The notes below the pieces were generated by a model. It made no database searches. It worked only from the letters and a program-made list of their open reading frames with translations, and was not told the origin of the DNA. Below are positions 17,188 through 25,760 of a DNA stretch of 64,000 bases, piece by piece. The translations under genes were made by a program, and so were the position numbers. The stretch covers positions 31,122 to 95,121 of the forward strand of contig QFQQ01000020.1 of assembly GCA_003243445.1 (NCBI GenBank), in the 5' to 3' direction. This stretch comes from Citrobacter freundii. GTDB taxonomy: Bacteria > Bacteroidota > Bacteroidia > Chitinophagales > Chitinophagaceae. Position 1 is the stretch's first letter. Each line of letters begins with the position of its first letter.

Positions 17188-17325
17188 TCAGGTTATTGAT
17201 TCAAATTAGTGATAAACGCGGTAAGGTCAATGGTTAATGGGGAAACAGGGTCAAAATTGAGAAATGTTGAGGTAGAAGGAGAGCGTTTTTGAGTAATCGG
17301 CGGATTGGGTGAGTAAGTGACGGCC

Positions 17326-17670
17326 TCCTCTAAATCTCCCCGCCGCGGCGGACTACCGAGTACCCACATCTTTTAAGTAATTCGAATGGCGTAAGGTTCC
17401 CGCGGATTTCGCAGATTTATCCTCACCATTAATGAAAAATATTTCTACTGCGGGTCGGGATCTCTATTGGATACGCAGATTTCGCAGATTAGTTGCTGAT
17501 AACAGACTATCATCTGCGTAATCTGCGCATGCTGACACGGAAACTTTCTCTTTATAAAATGATATTTCGATAGCAGGAATGACAAATCTGCGAAATCCGC
17601 GGGAACCTTACGCCATTCGAATTACTTAAAAGATGTGGGTACACGGTAGCCTTCAGGGGAGATTTAGAGG
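17326..17670. repeat. Long inverted-repeat element with perfect 59-bp arms
   Basis: Positions 17360-17418 and 17584-17642 are exact reverse complements over 59 bp (GTACCCACATCTTTTAAGTA and onward). The arms extend outward, less exactly, to CCTCTAAATCTCCCC at 17326 and GGGGAGATTTAGAGG ending at 17670. The 165-bp interior has more GCAGATTT / AATCTGCG words. It shares GGTTCCCGCGGATTTCGCAG-type words with the element at 6788. It sits between the kinase start and the typA terminator. The sequence 17188-17325 holds nothing I recognise. Confidence 0.9.
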
Positions 17671-17682
17671 GCCCCCAACGAA

Positions 17683-17714
17683 AAACGGGTTGCACCTTCC
17701 GATACAACCCGTTT
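17683..17714 (-). terminator. Terminator of typA
   Basis: AAACGGGTTG at 17683-17692 pairs with CAACCCGTTT at 17705-17714. On the minus strand the stem is followed by T residues. About 20 bp after the typA stop. Confidence 0.85.
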
Positions 17715-17734
17715 CTTATTCAATCATGAGCCGC

Positions 17735-19543
17735 TTACGCTGAAGCGCTCATCTTCTTGCTTTGTTTCAATCTTTCGTTCTCATCCAGGATCACCTTGCG
17801 CATACGGATGAAGTTTGGTGTTACCTCAATACACTCATCGTGCTGGATATACTCCATACATTCTTCCAGCGTCATCAGGGTTTTTGGAGCGATACGTGTT
17901 GCATCGTCGCTACCGCTTGCACGGTGGTTGGTCAGTTTTTTACCTTCCGTTGCATTTACCACGAGATCACCAGGTTTGATGTTCTCAGCGATGATCTGGC
18001 CGGTGTAAACATCTTCACCCGGATCCACGAAGAATGTTCCGCGGTCCTGCAGCTTATCGATAGAGTAACCTGTTGTTTTCTCTGTATTCTTTGACAGCAA
18101 TACACCATTATTACGGCCGGGGATTGGTCCTTTCCATGGTTTGTATTCGCTGAAGCGGTGCGCCATTACAGCTTCACCGGTTGTAGCAGTCAGCATTTGT
18201 GTACGCAGACCGATCAAACCACGTGAAGGAATGTCAAACTCCAGGTGTTGCATTTCACCTTTTGTTTCCATGATCAGCATTTCACCTTTACGGCGTGTAA
18301 CAAGATCGATCACTTTACTTGCAAACTCCTGCGGTACGTCAACAACCAGCGTTTCGTAAGGCTCACATTTTTTACCGTCGATCTCTTTTACGATAACCTG
18401 TGGCTGACCTACCGTCAGCTCATATCCTTCACGGCGCATTGTTTCGATCAGGATACCGAGGTGAAGGATACCACGACCATAAACGATCAGGCTATCACCA
18501 TCAGGACTGTCCTGAACGCGTAATGCGAGGTTCTTCTCCGTTTCTTTTGCCAGGCGGTCACGGAGGTGACGGCTGGTTACAAACTTACCGTCTTTACCAA
18601 AGAATGGTGAGTTGTTTACAGAGAACAGCATGTTCATGGTTGGTTCGTCCACGCTGATCACTGGTAATGCTTCAGGATTTTCCGCGTCAGCGATCGTGTC
18701 ACCGATGTTGAAATCTTCGATACCAACAACTGCGCAAAGGTCACCGGCGAAAACCTCGGCAACTTTTTTCTTACCCATGCCTTCGAACACATACAGTTCG
18801 CGCACTCTTGTCTTTCTTATAGTGCCATCCGCCTGCATCAGGGCAACCGGCTGTCCTTCTTTGATAGAACCGCGGCTTACTTTTCCTACAGCGATCCGGC
18901 CAAGGAAAGAGGAGTAATCCAGTGAAGTGATCTGCATCTGGAGCGGACCTTCGTTCACTTTTGGTGGTGGTACGTATTTCAGGATACCATCCAGCAATGG
19001 GTTGATATTATCGATCTGAGTGAGTGAGTCGTTGAACCAGCCGTTCTTACCACTTCCGTAGTAAGTTGGGAAGTCAAGCTGTGCTTCTGTTGCGTCCAGG
19101 TTGAAGAACAGTTCGAAAACTGCGTCATGCACTTCGTCAGGGCGGCAGTTTGGTTTATCTACCTTATTAATAACAACGATCGGCTTCAGGTTAAGCGAAA
19201 GTGCTTTTTGAAGAACGAAGCGGGTTTGAGGCATTGGTCCTTCGAATGCGTCCACGAGGAGGATCACACCGTCAGCCATTTTCAATACCCTTTCCACCTC
19301 ACCACCGAAGTCGGCGTGACCTGGAGTATCGATTACATTGATTTTTACGTCTTTATAAGTTACCGCAGCATTCTTGCTGAAGATGGTAATGCCACGTTCT
19401 CTTTCAAGATCGTTGCTATCCATGATCAACTCCCCGGTTTCCTGGTTGTCCCGGAATACTTTGGTAGCGTGTAAGATCTTATCTACCAGCGTCGTTTTCC
19501 CGTGGTCAACGTGCGCTATGATGGCAATATTTCTGATTTCCAT
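17735..19543 (-). CDS. typA: Translational GTPase TypA/BipA
   Basis: Ribosome-binding GTPase related to EF-G, involved in 50S subunit assembly and stress growth. The 602 residues are the usual length. G1 is AHVDHGKTTLVD at residues 10-21, then ERERGITI, G3 DTPGHADFGGEV and G4 NKVDKPN. Domain II, an EF-G-like domain V and the TypA-specific C-terminal region (RRKGEMLIMETKGEMQHLEF, SRGLIGLRTQMLT) follow. A -7 box and a short leader with a GGGCC/GGCCC hairpin precede the ATG at 19543. Confidence 0.97.
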   Translation of the reverse strand: MEIRNIAIIAHVDHGKTTLVDKILHATKVFRDNQETGELIMDSNDLERERGITIFSKNAAVTYKDVKINVIDTPGHADFGGEVERVLKMADGVILLVDAFEGPMPQTRFVLQKALSLNLKPIVVINKVDKPNCRPDEVHDAVFELFFNLDATEAQLDFPTYYGSGKNGWFNDSLTQIDNINPLLDGILKYVPPPKVNEGPLQMQITSLDYSSFLGRIAVGKVSRGSIKEGQPVALMQADGTIRKTRVRELYVFEGMGKKKVAEVFAGDLCAVVGIEDFNIGDTIADAENPEALPVISVDEPTMNMLFSVNNSPFFGKDGKFVTSRHLRDRLAKETEKNLALRVQDSPDGDSLIVYGRGILHLGILIETMRREGYELTVGQPQVIVKEIDGKKCEPYETLVVDVPQEFASKVIDLVTRRKGEMLIMETKGEMQHLEFDIPSRGLIGLRTQMLTATTGEAVMAHRFSEYKPWKGPIPGRNNGVLLSKNTEKTTGYSIDKLQDRGTFFVDPGEDVYTGQIIAENIKPGDLVVNATEGKKLTNHRASGSDDATRIAPKTLMTLEECMEYIQHDECIEVTPNFIRMRKVILDENERLKQSKKMSASA

Positions 19544-19584
19544 GGTATTACATCGGGCCGTTAAGGCCCTTTTTTTTGAAGGTG

Positions 19585-19592
19585 CAAAGGTA
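19585..19592 (-). promoter_or_regulatory. -7 box of typA
   Basis: TACCTTTG on the minus strand fits TAnnTTTG, followed by CACC. The leader to the ATG is about 35 nt and contains GGGCC-GTTAA-GGCCC (19554-19568), a small hairpin. Confidence 0.6.
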
Positions 19593-19657
19593 CGTTAATT
19601 AAGTGGAGGGGGCAAGAGGAAACGTACAATTAACTTGAAGATGGCTTTGGGGGGTTG

Positions 19658-19787
19658 GATGACGGCCGACCGCAGACCGCCGACAGTCGTCTATTGAATG
19701 AGGGTTTCTGCATCATCCGTACAATATAGTAAAACAGTCCCACCCAACGAACCGTCGGCGGTCGGCGTTCGGCCGTCGGCCGTCGTC
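19658..19787. repeat. Inverted-repeat element, GGCCGAC/GACCGCC words
   Basis: The arm at 19658-19689 (GATGACGGCCGACCGCAGAC and onward) pairs with the reverse complement of 19753-19787. It uses the GC-rich words GGTCGGC and GGCCGTC. The spacer of about 63 bp looks unique. It lies between the divergent typA promoter and the hydrolase gene, outside the -7 box. Confidence 0.8.
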
Positions 19788-19856
19788 TCCCCGAATTAAT
19801 CTTTCCTTAAACTCCAATCCCCACATATTTATACTAGTTTTATAAAAACCGCCAAC

Positions 19857-20852
19857 ATGAAATTCATCAAATGGCTCGGACTCATCCTGTTAGTCCTGAT
19901 CGTCCTGTACTTTCTCGGGCCGAGGCCGAAGCCACCGGTATATGATGTGAAGCTGCCGGAGGTGCCGGCTGCGGGCGGACTGGACAAATTTGTGGCGGCT
20001 GAAGAAGCGCAGCATAAGCTGAAACCGGATAATGAAGCGCGGATCATTTGGGCAAATGACTCGCTGAAACAGGTGACCGAGTATGCAGTCGTATACCTGC
20101 ATGGATTTTCGGCCAGCCAGGAAGAAGGGGACCCGGTGCACGAGTTTTTTGCAAAACAATTCAACTGCAACCTTTACCTGTCGAGACTGGATGGCCATGG
20201 CATTGATACAACCGAACCACTGATGACCATGACGGCCGATGGTTTGTGGAACTCCGCAAAAGAAGCTTACGCCATCGGCAAACAGTTAGGCAAAAAAGTG
20301 ATCATCATCGGCACATCGACTGGCGGAACACTTGCACTGAAGCTGGCTGCGGAATATCCTGAGATCGCCGGGCTCATCCTTCTCTCACCCAATATCGAGA
20401 TCAATGATAATCTCGCCTGGATCGCCAACAACCACTGGGGCCTGCAGATCGCAAGAATGGTGAAAGGAAAATACAATGACTATCACGATACCATAACGCT
20501 TGATAATAAATACTGGTTCAACAAATACAGAATGGAAGCGGTAACAGAGCTTCAGGAGTTACTGGAAACAACCATGAAAGCCTCACTGTTTGAAAAGATC
20601 AGACAACCAACATTGCTTCTCTATTATTATAAAGATGAAGAACACCAGGACCCCCAGGTAAGAGTGTCCGCAATGAAAAGAATGTTCCGCCAGCTCTCCA
20701 CACCTGACAGTTTGAAAAGAGAAGTGGCGATTCCCAATGCGGATGCGCATGTGATCGGGTCTTATATCAAATCAAAAGATGTACAAAGCGTGGAAAGGGA
20801 ATGTGCTCAGTTTGGAGAACAGATCATGCATTTGAATAGCCCAATGCCGTAA
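19857..20852 (+). CDS. Alpha/beta hydrolase, membrane-anchored
   Basis: A 331-residue protein. An N-terminal hydrophobic helix (residues 5-22, WLGLILLVLIVLYFL) may anchor it to the membrane. The hydrolase fold follows: an HGF oxyanion-region motif (YLHGFSASQEEG), LDGHGID, and the nucleophile elbow GTSTGG. A late acidic/His pair lies in NADAHVIGSY. Serine hydrolases of this type act on esters or lipids; the substrate is not known. It is close to carboxylesterase/monoacylglycerol lipase-like proteins of Bacteroidota. Stands alone, followed by a weak terminator. Confidence 0.85.
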   Translation: MKFIKWLGLILLVLIVLYFLGPRPKPPVYDVKLPEVPAAGGLDKFVAAEEAQHKLKPDNEARIIWANDSLKQVTEYAVVYLHGFSASQEEGDPVHEFFAKQFNCNLYLSRLDGHGIDTTEPLMTMTADGLWNSAKEAYAIGKQLGKKVIIIGTSTGGTLALKLAAEYPEIAGLILLSPNIEINDNLAWIANNHWGLQIARMVKGKYNDYHDTITLDNKYWFNKYRMEAVTELQELLETTMKASLFEKIRQPTLLLYYYKDEEHQDPQVRVSAMKRMFRQLSTPDSLKREVAIPNADAHVIGSYIKSKDVQSVERECAQFGEQIMHLNSPMP

Positions 20853-20888
20853 TGGCAGTATTCTTCCGATTAACGTTCCGGAAAGCAA

Positions 20889-20912
20889 AATGCCTGGCCC
20901 ATTACAGGCATT
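20889..20912 (+). terminator. Weak hairpin terminator after the hydrolase gene
   Basis: AATGCCTG at 20889-20896 pairs with CAGGCATT at 20905-20912, followed by a short T stretch. The hairpin is good but the T-run is poor. Confidence 0.5.
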
Positions 20913-21026
20913 TACGGGATTTCATGTAGCTACATCAAAGGAACATCTAACCTACTACAAGAACACATTAAATACAGGTCAAAACGTGCTGCCCTGGTGT
21001 TCGTTACGGGTATGTAAAAACGTCAT

Positions 21027-21544
21027 ACGGGGATTTATTGGATTATTGGGATTAGGGGGATTCTCTGTCGGACTATTGAAGAGTGAAGAGATTAAAAAAC
21101 GACCAGATCCCATGAATCCTGGCTGCTCTTATTTGAAGTCGGGATTATTTGGATTAGGATGCAATGTGGTTTAGTTAACGCGCAAAAAATTTGTCATCCC
21201 GGCCGGGCGACCTAGCGTTTGATGCAGATTTAAAGCTGCCAGAGCCGGGAGCCCCTCAATTGCGGAGATCCCGGCTCTGGCTTACATTTAGTTCGATGGT
21301 GATCTAAATTTGCCCGGCCGGGATGACAAACCTTCGAAGCCTTAACTGAACGACATTGGATTAGGATGGTTCGCTGCCCGGCTATTGAAGAGTAAATACA
21401 TTATAAAACGAGCAGATCCCATGAATCCTAACTTCTCTTATTTGAAATTAGGATTCATGGGATCTGCTGATTTATCGAACGGTATCTTCTCCAAATTATC
21501 AGGCAGAGAATCCTCCTAATCCCAATAATCCAATTAATCCCCGT
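21027..21544. repeat. Composite nested inverted-repeat element
   Basis: Outer arms 21027-21067 and 21504-21544 are reverse complements at 39 of 41 positions (ACGGGGATTTATTGGATT type). Inside lie a 19-bp pair GTCATCCCGGCCGGGC (21190-21208 / 21312-21330) and, within that, a perfect 13-bp pair GCCAGAGCCGGGA (21238-21250 / 21269-21281). A perfect 21-bp hairpin, AGCAGATCCCATGAATCCTA (21411-21431 / 21448-21468), follows. A direct repeat of about 95 bp flanks the central stem (21048 on and 21355 on; shared words CTATTGAAGAGT and AGATCCCATGAATCCT). The right outer arm ends 2 bp from the bestrophin stop. The region 20913-21546 holds no gene I believe. Confidence 0.88.
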
Positions 21545-21546
21545 CC

Positions 21547-22455
21547 CTAGAGGACGTAAAACTTATTATTCTCCTTCACTTCCAAAATCTCCTGATCTCT
21601 CAGCATCTGTGTAAGGTTCCGTTCGATGTTTCTGGCAATGGTCGTCACAGGAGTATCTGTTGGTTTATTTTCAAACGGATCCTGCAGGTGGATCGCCATC
21701 TTCTCAATCAAGAGGAATGATGCCGCGATCGCTACTACAACCGGTACTTCAAAAATCCCGAAATACTGTATGACCGCAAATGGAAGAAATGCGATGAACA
21801 GCAACATGGAGAAATGAATGTACATGCTATAGGTTACAGGGAATACCGTATTCTTGATACGTTCGCACTTACCCATTGCATCACAAAGGCGGCTCAGCGT
21901 TCTGTCAAGCTCGATCTGCTGATAACGATTGATCCATCCATTGTCCAGCGCAACTTTCAGATCACGCGCATGAAGCTCCAGCAACGCGCCGGGCACATGA
22001 TCATAATGGCGGATAAAATCCATTTCCTGGCGGGTAAGATATTTTTCCAGGCCACGCGTCGCATTTTGCCCGCGAAGCATCTGACCAAGGCTGTAATTCC
22101 ATGCGATCTGGCGGCGGATCAGCCTGTCGCGGAACTGCTGCACTTCGTCCCCTTCATACACCACTTCGGTAAAGCAAAGTGTCTGCCTTGCCAGCGTTCT
22201 CGAATCATTCACGATCGCGCCCCAGATATGTCTCGCTTCCCACCAGCGGTCATACGCCTGGTTACTTCTGAAGCCGAGCAATAAGGAGATCACAGTACCC
22301 ATTATTGTTGGTACAGCAATAGGAATTGATATACGTGTAACATGAAAGTTCTCATACACGATTGTAATGATCACTGAATACAAAAAGATCAGTAACAATT
22401 CCACTTTTATCTTCCCCATGATATAGGAAAATGGAATATTCTTTTTTAAAAGCAT
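21547..22455 (-). CDS. Bestrophin-family channel protein
   Basis: A 302-residue bestrophin/YneE-like membrane protein. Family marks are FRSNQAYDRWWEARHIWGAIVNDSR (seen as FRSNQAYDRWWEARHIWG at about residues 62-79), helices near residues 20-55 and 210-250, and the conserved LIEKMAIHLQDPFEN cytosolic segment. Bacterial bestrophins form pentameric ion channels, some cation-selective, in the inner membrane. The UspA-like gene lies 19 bp upstream on the same strand, so the two are probably one transcript. Confidence 0.92.
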   Translation of the reverse strand: MLLKKNIPFSYIMGKIKVELLLIFLYSVIITIVYENFHVTRISIPIAVPTIMGTVISLLLGFRSNQAYDRWWEARHIWGAIVNDSRTLARQTLCFTEVVYEGDEVQQFRDRLIRRQIAWNYSLGQMLRGQNATRGLEKYLTRQEMDFIRHYDHVPGALLELHARDLKVALDNGWINRYQQIELDRTLSRLCDAMGKCERIKNTVFPVTYSMYIHFSMLLFIAFLPFAVIQYFGIFEVPVVVAIAASFLLIEKMAIHLQDPFENKPTDTPVTTIARNIERNLTQMLRDQEILEVKENNKFYVL

Positions 22456-22474
22456 AGCCTTACGGGTTGTAAAA

Positions 22475-22963
22475 TTAATTGATCAACACTGCAACAGCCT
22501 CTGCAAGCGGAGCCGCACTGTACACAACAGTTCTTTTCCTTGCGAGCTCAGTGATTACAGGAATACCACTTTTTTTGAAAAGCTTTACAGGGTTAACACT
22601 CTGCGATGTAACGGGATTGAATACATAATGATCAGGGCAAACGATCATGTCAATATCATTTGCATCAATGAAATTTCTGAAAACAGCCACTGTTGTTCCG
22701 TAAAGATGACGGATATTGATATTCTGTATCACACGCGCATTAGCTGTTTTGATGCGTTTGCAGGCATTACGGAACTCATCAGTAAGCAAATGCGCATAAG
22801 GAACGCGCGTACCATTGCCCAGTTTGTCCGGCGCACTGCTGGTCATATCAAAAGCATGAAAGAGGATAATATTTGCAGGTTGATCATCCAAAGCTGCAAC
22901 AGTTCTTTCGACTAACTGAAGTGAATTGATGCTGAAATCAGTTGGGATCAGTACATTTCTCAT
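22475..22963 (-). CDS. UspA-like universal stress protein
   Basis: A 162-residue single-domain protein opening MRNVLIPTDFSINSLQLVER, the standard first strand and Asp of the Usp fold. It ends in a VNPVKLFKKSGIPVI segment. The G-2x-G-9x-G ATP motif is not clear, so it may not bind ATP. Bacteroidota Usp-like proteins are usually stress-linked. It is co-oriented with the bestrophin gene 19 bp downstream, which suggests ion or membrane stress, though this is only inferred from position. Confidence 0.8.
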   Translation of the reverse strand: MRNVLIPTDFSINSLQLVERTVAALDDQPANIILFHAFDMTSSAPDKLGNGTRVPYAHLLTDEFRNACKRIKTANARVIQNINIRHLYGTTVAVFRNFIDANDIDMIVCPDHYVFNPVTSQSVNPVKLFKKSGIPVITELARKRTVVYSAAPLAEAVAVLIN

Positions 22964-23148
22964 TGTTGTTGTTTTTTAGAATGATAAATTTCAGACTACA
23001 AAACAACGACACACCCATTACAGCGGCTTAACAAAGGAATTAGGATGTATTAAAATGAATATAAGAATCCTATTAAAGCGATGGGCTAACAGCTTGATTT
23101 AAATAACATACTTCTTAAACCATTCTAATATCGGTCGTAGCTGTATGA

Positions 23149-24537
23149 TCAGACCGAAACTTTTATTGACAGGGGGAGCAGAACAGTCACGCGCGTTCCC
23201 TGGCCTTCCTGAGAATCAACTTTGATATTTCCATCATGCTGACGGATAATATTCAGCGACAAAGGCAGACCAACACCATATCCCTTGAATGAACTGGTAT
23301 TGGACGCTCTGAAAAATGGCACGAATACATGTTGTATATCTTCCTGGGGAATACCGATACCAATGTCTGTTATCGTTAATACCGCTTCATTGCCAGGGCA
23401 GGTAAGTTTTACTTCAACAGGTTTGTTATTGGAATATTTACAGGAGTTAAGGATAATATTACTGATCGCAAGCTTTAATAGCTGGAGATTTCCGTTCACC
23501 ATTAACCGGTTTTCATCCATCGGCAGATCCTGCAACTGAAGCTGGATCTTGTTTTCCGGGTCGATTCTGTCAATTGTTTGTTTTATGTCGAACAACAATT
23601 CATCAAGCCTTACATCCACATATCCAGCTTTATTTTTATTGAACCCGGACTGGGCAAGGCTTAATAATGCTGTAGTAAGCGCTTCGAGTTTTTCTGCTTC
23701 TTTCAATATAACTTCCAGCGACTGCTTATACTCTTCCGGACTTCGTTCTTTTGACAAGGTGATCTCTGCTTCGCCTATGACGGCTGTAAGCGGTGTTTTC
23801 AATTCATGTGAAGCATTGCTTACAAAATTGTTCTGTATATCGAAGGATGTTTGTAGCCTGTCCAGCATCCTGTTGAACGTCTTGGTCAACTCTGCGATCT
23901 CGTCTTTTCCCCGGCCTTTCTTTTCTTCCAGCCGCAGGGAAAGATTTTCAACACCGATGCTCCTTACCCGTTTAATAATATCACGGAATGGTTTGAATGC
24001 TTTGCGTGAAAAGAAAAAGCTGATCGTAAATACCAGGATCAATTTACCTACTAAAGCAATCAGCAGGATCTGTTTAAGATTTTTCAATGCCTGCAAACCA
24101 TAGAGGTTCACAGCTGATTTTATTACAAGATATTCTTCATTGCCTACTTTGTAAGGCCGGCCGGCATAATACACATCATTGTGTTTATAGTAAACTGTCG
24201 TATCGGTGTCGAGCACCTGCCGGTAAAAACTCAGGGGTAAGCTGATATCGTTGGGGATGCGAAAGCTATCTTTTGCCCGGTCGGCTACAACAAGATATTC
24301 CCGCTCACTGGGCAATACCTCCAGGTATTGTTGCCTTAACTCAGTATATGCAGCAGATGAAGTCGTGTCCTTTTCGAAATGGATCTTTGCAGCAACAATG
24401 ACCCGGAGCTCAAGCCGTTTTTTAAAATCGTTCGAAGTATCGCGCGTAGCAACATAATAGATGATGGCATTCAACACCAGTATCACTGCGGTTGCAAGCA
24501 GGCTGAACAGAAGGGCGGTCTTTGTCTGGATTTTCAT
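23149..24537 (-). CDS. Membrane histidine kinase with HAMP domain
   Basis: A 462-residue sensor kinase: first membrane helix at about residues 8-28, a periplasmic domain of about 130 residues, second helix near 160-180, then HAMP (FRDIIKRVRSIGVENLSLRL). The HisKA phospho-His lies in SNASHELKTPLTAVIGEAEI (about residue 245), and the ATPase domain shows ILNSCKYSN, ITDIGIGIP and GYGVGLPLS. It phosphorylates the OmpR-type regulator whose stop overlaps this start by 4 bp (ATGA). The layout resembles CusS/QseC-like metal or envelope sensors, but the signal cannot be told. Confidence 0.94.
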   Translation of the reverse strand: MKIQTKTALLFSLLATAVILVLNAIIYYVATRDTSNDFKKRLELRVIVAAKIHFEKDTTSSAAYTELRQQYLEVLPSEREYLVVADRAKDSFRIPNDISLPLSFYRQVLDTDTTVYYKHNDVYYAGRPYKVGNEEYLVIKSAVNLYGLQALKNLKQILLIALVGKLILVFTISFFFSRKAFKPFRDIIKRVRSIGVENLSLRLEEKKGRGKDEIAELTKTFNRMLDRLQTSFDIQNNFVSNASHELKTPLTAVIGEAEITLSKERSPEEYKQSLEVILKEAEKLEALTTALLSLAQSGFNKNKAGYVDVRLDELLFDIKQTIDRIDPENKIQLQLQDLPMDENRLMVNGNLQLLKLAISNIILNSCKYSNNKPVEVKLTCPGNEAVLTITDIGIGIPQEDIQHVFVPFFRASNTSSFKGYGVGLPLSLNIIRQHDGNIKVDSQEGQGTRVTVLLPLSIKVSV

Positions 24538-25214
24538 GCAGCAGGCTCTTTCATCACGTATCCCATACCGATAACGGTTTGTATCAGTTTTACGGGACCG
24601 GGTTTATCGATTTTTTTCCGCAGGTAATTTACATACACGTCAACCACATTGGTCCCCATATTGAAATCAATACCCCATACATTTTCCAGCATGTCAAGGC
24701 GGGATACAACACGGCCTTTATTGCGAAGCAGATATTCCAGCAGTCGGTATTCGGTTGAAGTCAACGTGATATCCTGTCCGCCGCGCTGAACGGTTTTTGC
24801 GCTGAGGTTCATCTCCAGGTCGGCGAGTCTTAGGATCTCAACCGGGTCTGAAGGCGCCCCTCGTCTTGATAAAGAACGGATGCGTGCGGAAAGCTCGCGG
24901 AATTTGAATGGCTTGGTGATATAATCATCCGCGCCGGCGTCAAGACCGGTCACTACATTCTCGGTAGTACCAAGAGCAGTCAGCATCAGCACGGGTGTAT
25001 GATTTTTTTGCTGCCGCAATTGCTTGCAAAGTTCAATGCCGTTAAGGCCAGGCAGCATCACATCAAGAATGATGATATTAAAAGGATGTTCAGTGGCCAT
25101 CTGCAGGCCGATCTTTCCATCCGGTGCAATCGTAACCGAATAGCCTTCTTCTGTAAGACCTTTGTTCAGCATTGTCGCTACCGCCGGTTCATCTTCTACA
25201 AGCAAAATATTCAT
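24534..25214 (-). CDS. OmpR/PhoB-family response regulator
   Basis: A 226-residue regulator. Receiver domain with acidic pair ED at residues 7-8, phosphoacceptor D51 in IIILDVMLPGLNGI, and K in the TKPFKFREL motif. It is followed by a winged-helix DNA-binding domain (about 130-225; LTSTEYRLLEYLLRNKGRVVSR). The ATG at 25214 gives the standard MNILLVEDEP opening; the longer frame from 25307 adds 31 unlike residues. Translationally coupled to the kinase by an ATGA overlap. Confidence 0.95.
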   Translation of the reverse strand: MNILLVEDEPAVATMLNKGLTEEGYSVTIAPDGKIGLQMATEHPFNIIILDVMLPGLNGIELCKQLRQQKNHTPVLMLTALGTTENVVTGLDAGADDYITKPFKFRELSARIRSLSRRGAPSDPVEILRLADLEMNLSAKTVQRGGQDITLTSTEYRLLEYLLRNKGRVVSRLDMLENVWGIDFNMGTNVVDVYVNYLRKKIDKPGPVKLIQTVIGMGYVMKEPAA

Positions 25215-25482
25215 GCGTTGCGGGTTTTGGGTAAAAATATAACTGAATAACGGGCTGATAAGCGGATGGTTAAAGGCAAGGGCCAGGTTCGCCTGTAAAA
25301 TCCACATTTTCTATCGGAAACCGTCTGTATTTATTTGATTATCAGTTAAAAATACGACATTAAAGGAAGATTAGAGAGTAATTAAATCTTATTAAGATAG
25401 CTTGATCCGGGTCTGTTCCCTACTAATGCAGTCAGATCTGTGGTATTACTTATGGAAAAGGAAAATAGAAACAGATCTTTCA

Positions 25483-25558
25483 ATAGTTCTCCCTTCCCGT
25501 CTTCCCGCCTTGCCGGTAAAAATTAAACCGGGGCGGGAAGACGGGAAGGGAGAACTAT
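25483..25558. repeat. Perfect 27-bp inverted repeat, GGGAAGAC words
   Basis: 25483-25509 (ATAGTTCTCCCTTCCCGTCT and onward) and 25532-25558 are exact reverse complements over 27 bp with a 22-bp loop. The loop adds CCGG...CCGG. The arms contain GGGAAG words, in line with the other paired-word elements. It lies in the 546-bp gap between divergent genes (regulator and oxidoreductase); apart from it I see nothing in 25215-25760. Confidence 0.88.
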
Positions 25559-25760
25559 GATTGGAGTTACTAATGAAATTTTAAGGACAATATAATTGCG
25601 TTGACTGAGTTATATAAACGAAATGTTAATAGCCCACAAATAATCCATATCCAGTGAATTAATCCTTCAACGGTTCGGTCAGTTTCTGATTAATGGCTAA
25701 TTTTATTTACAGCTTTCATCCGACTACCATCCAGGATCCGTTCACTAAAATTATTGTCGC

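Noticed and set aside
20890..21174. 94-codon frame after the hydrolase gene
   Set aside because: It starts in the terminator hairpin and runs through the outer repeat arm (RGFIGLLGLGGF).
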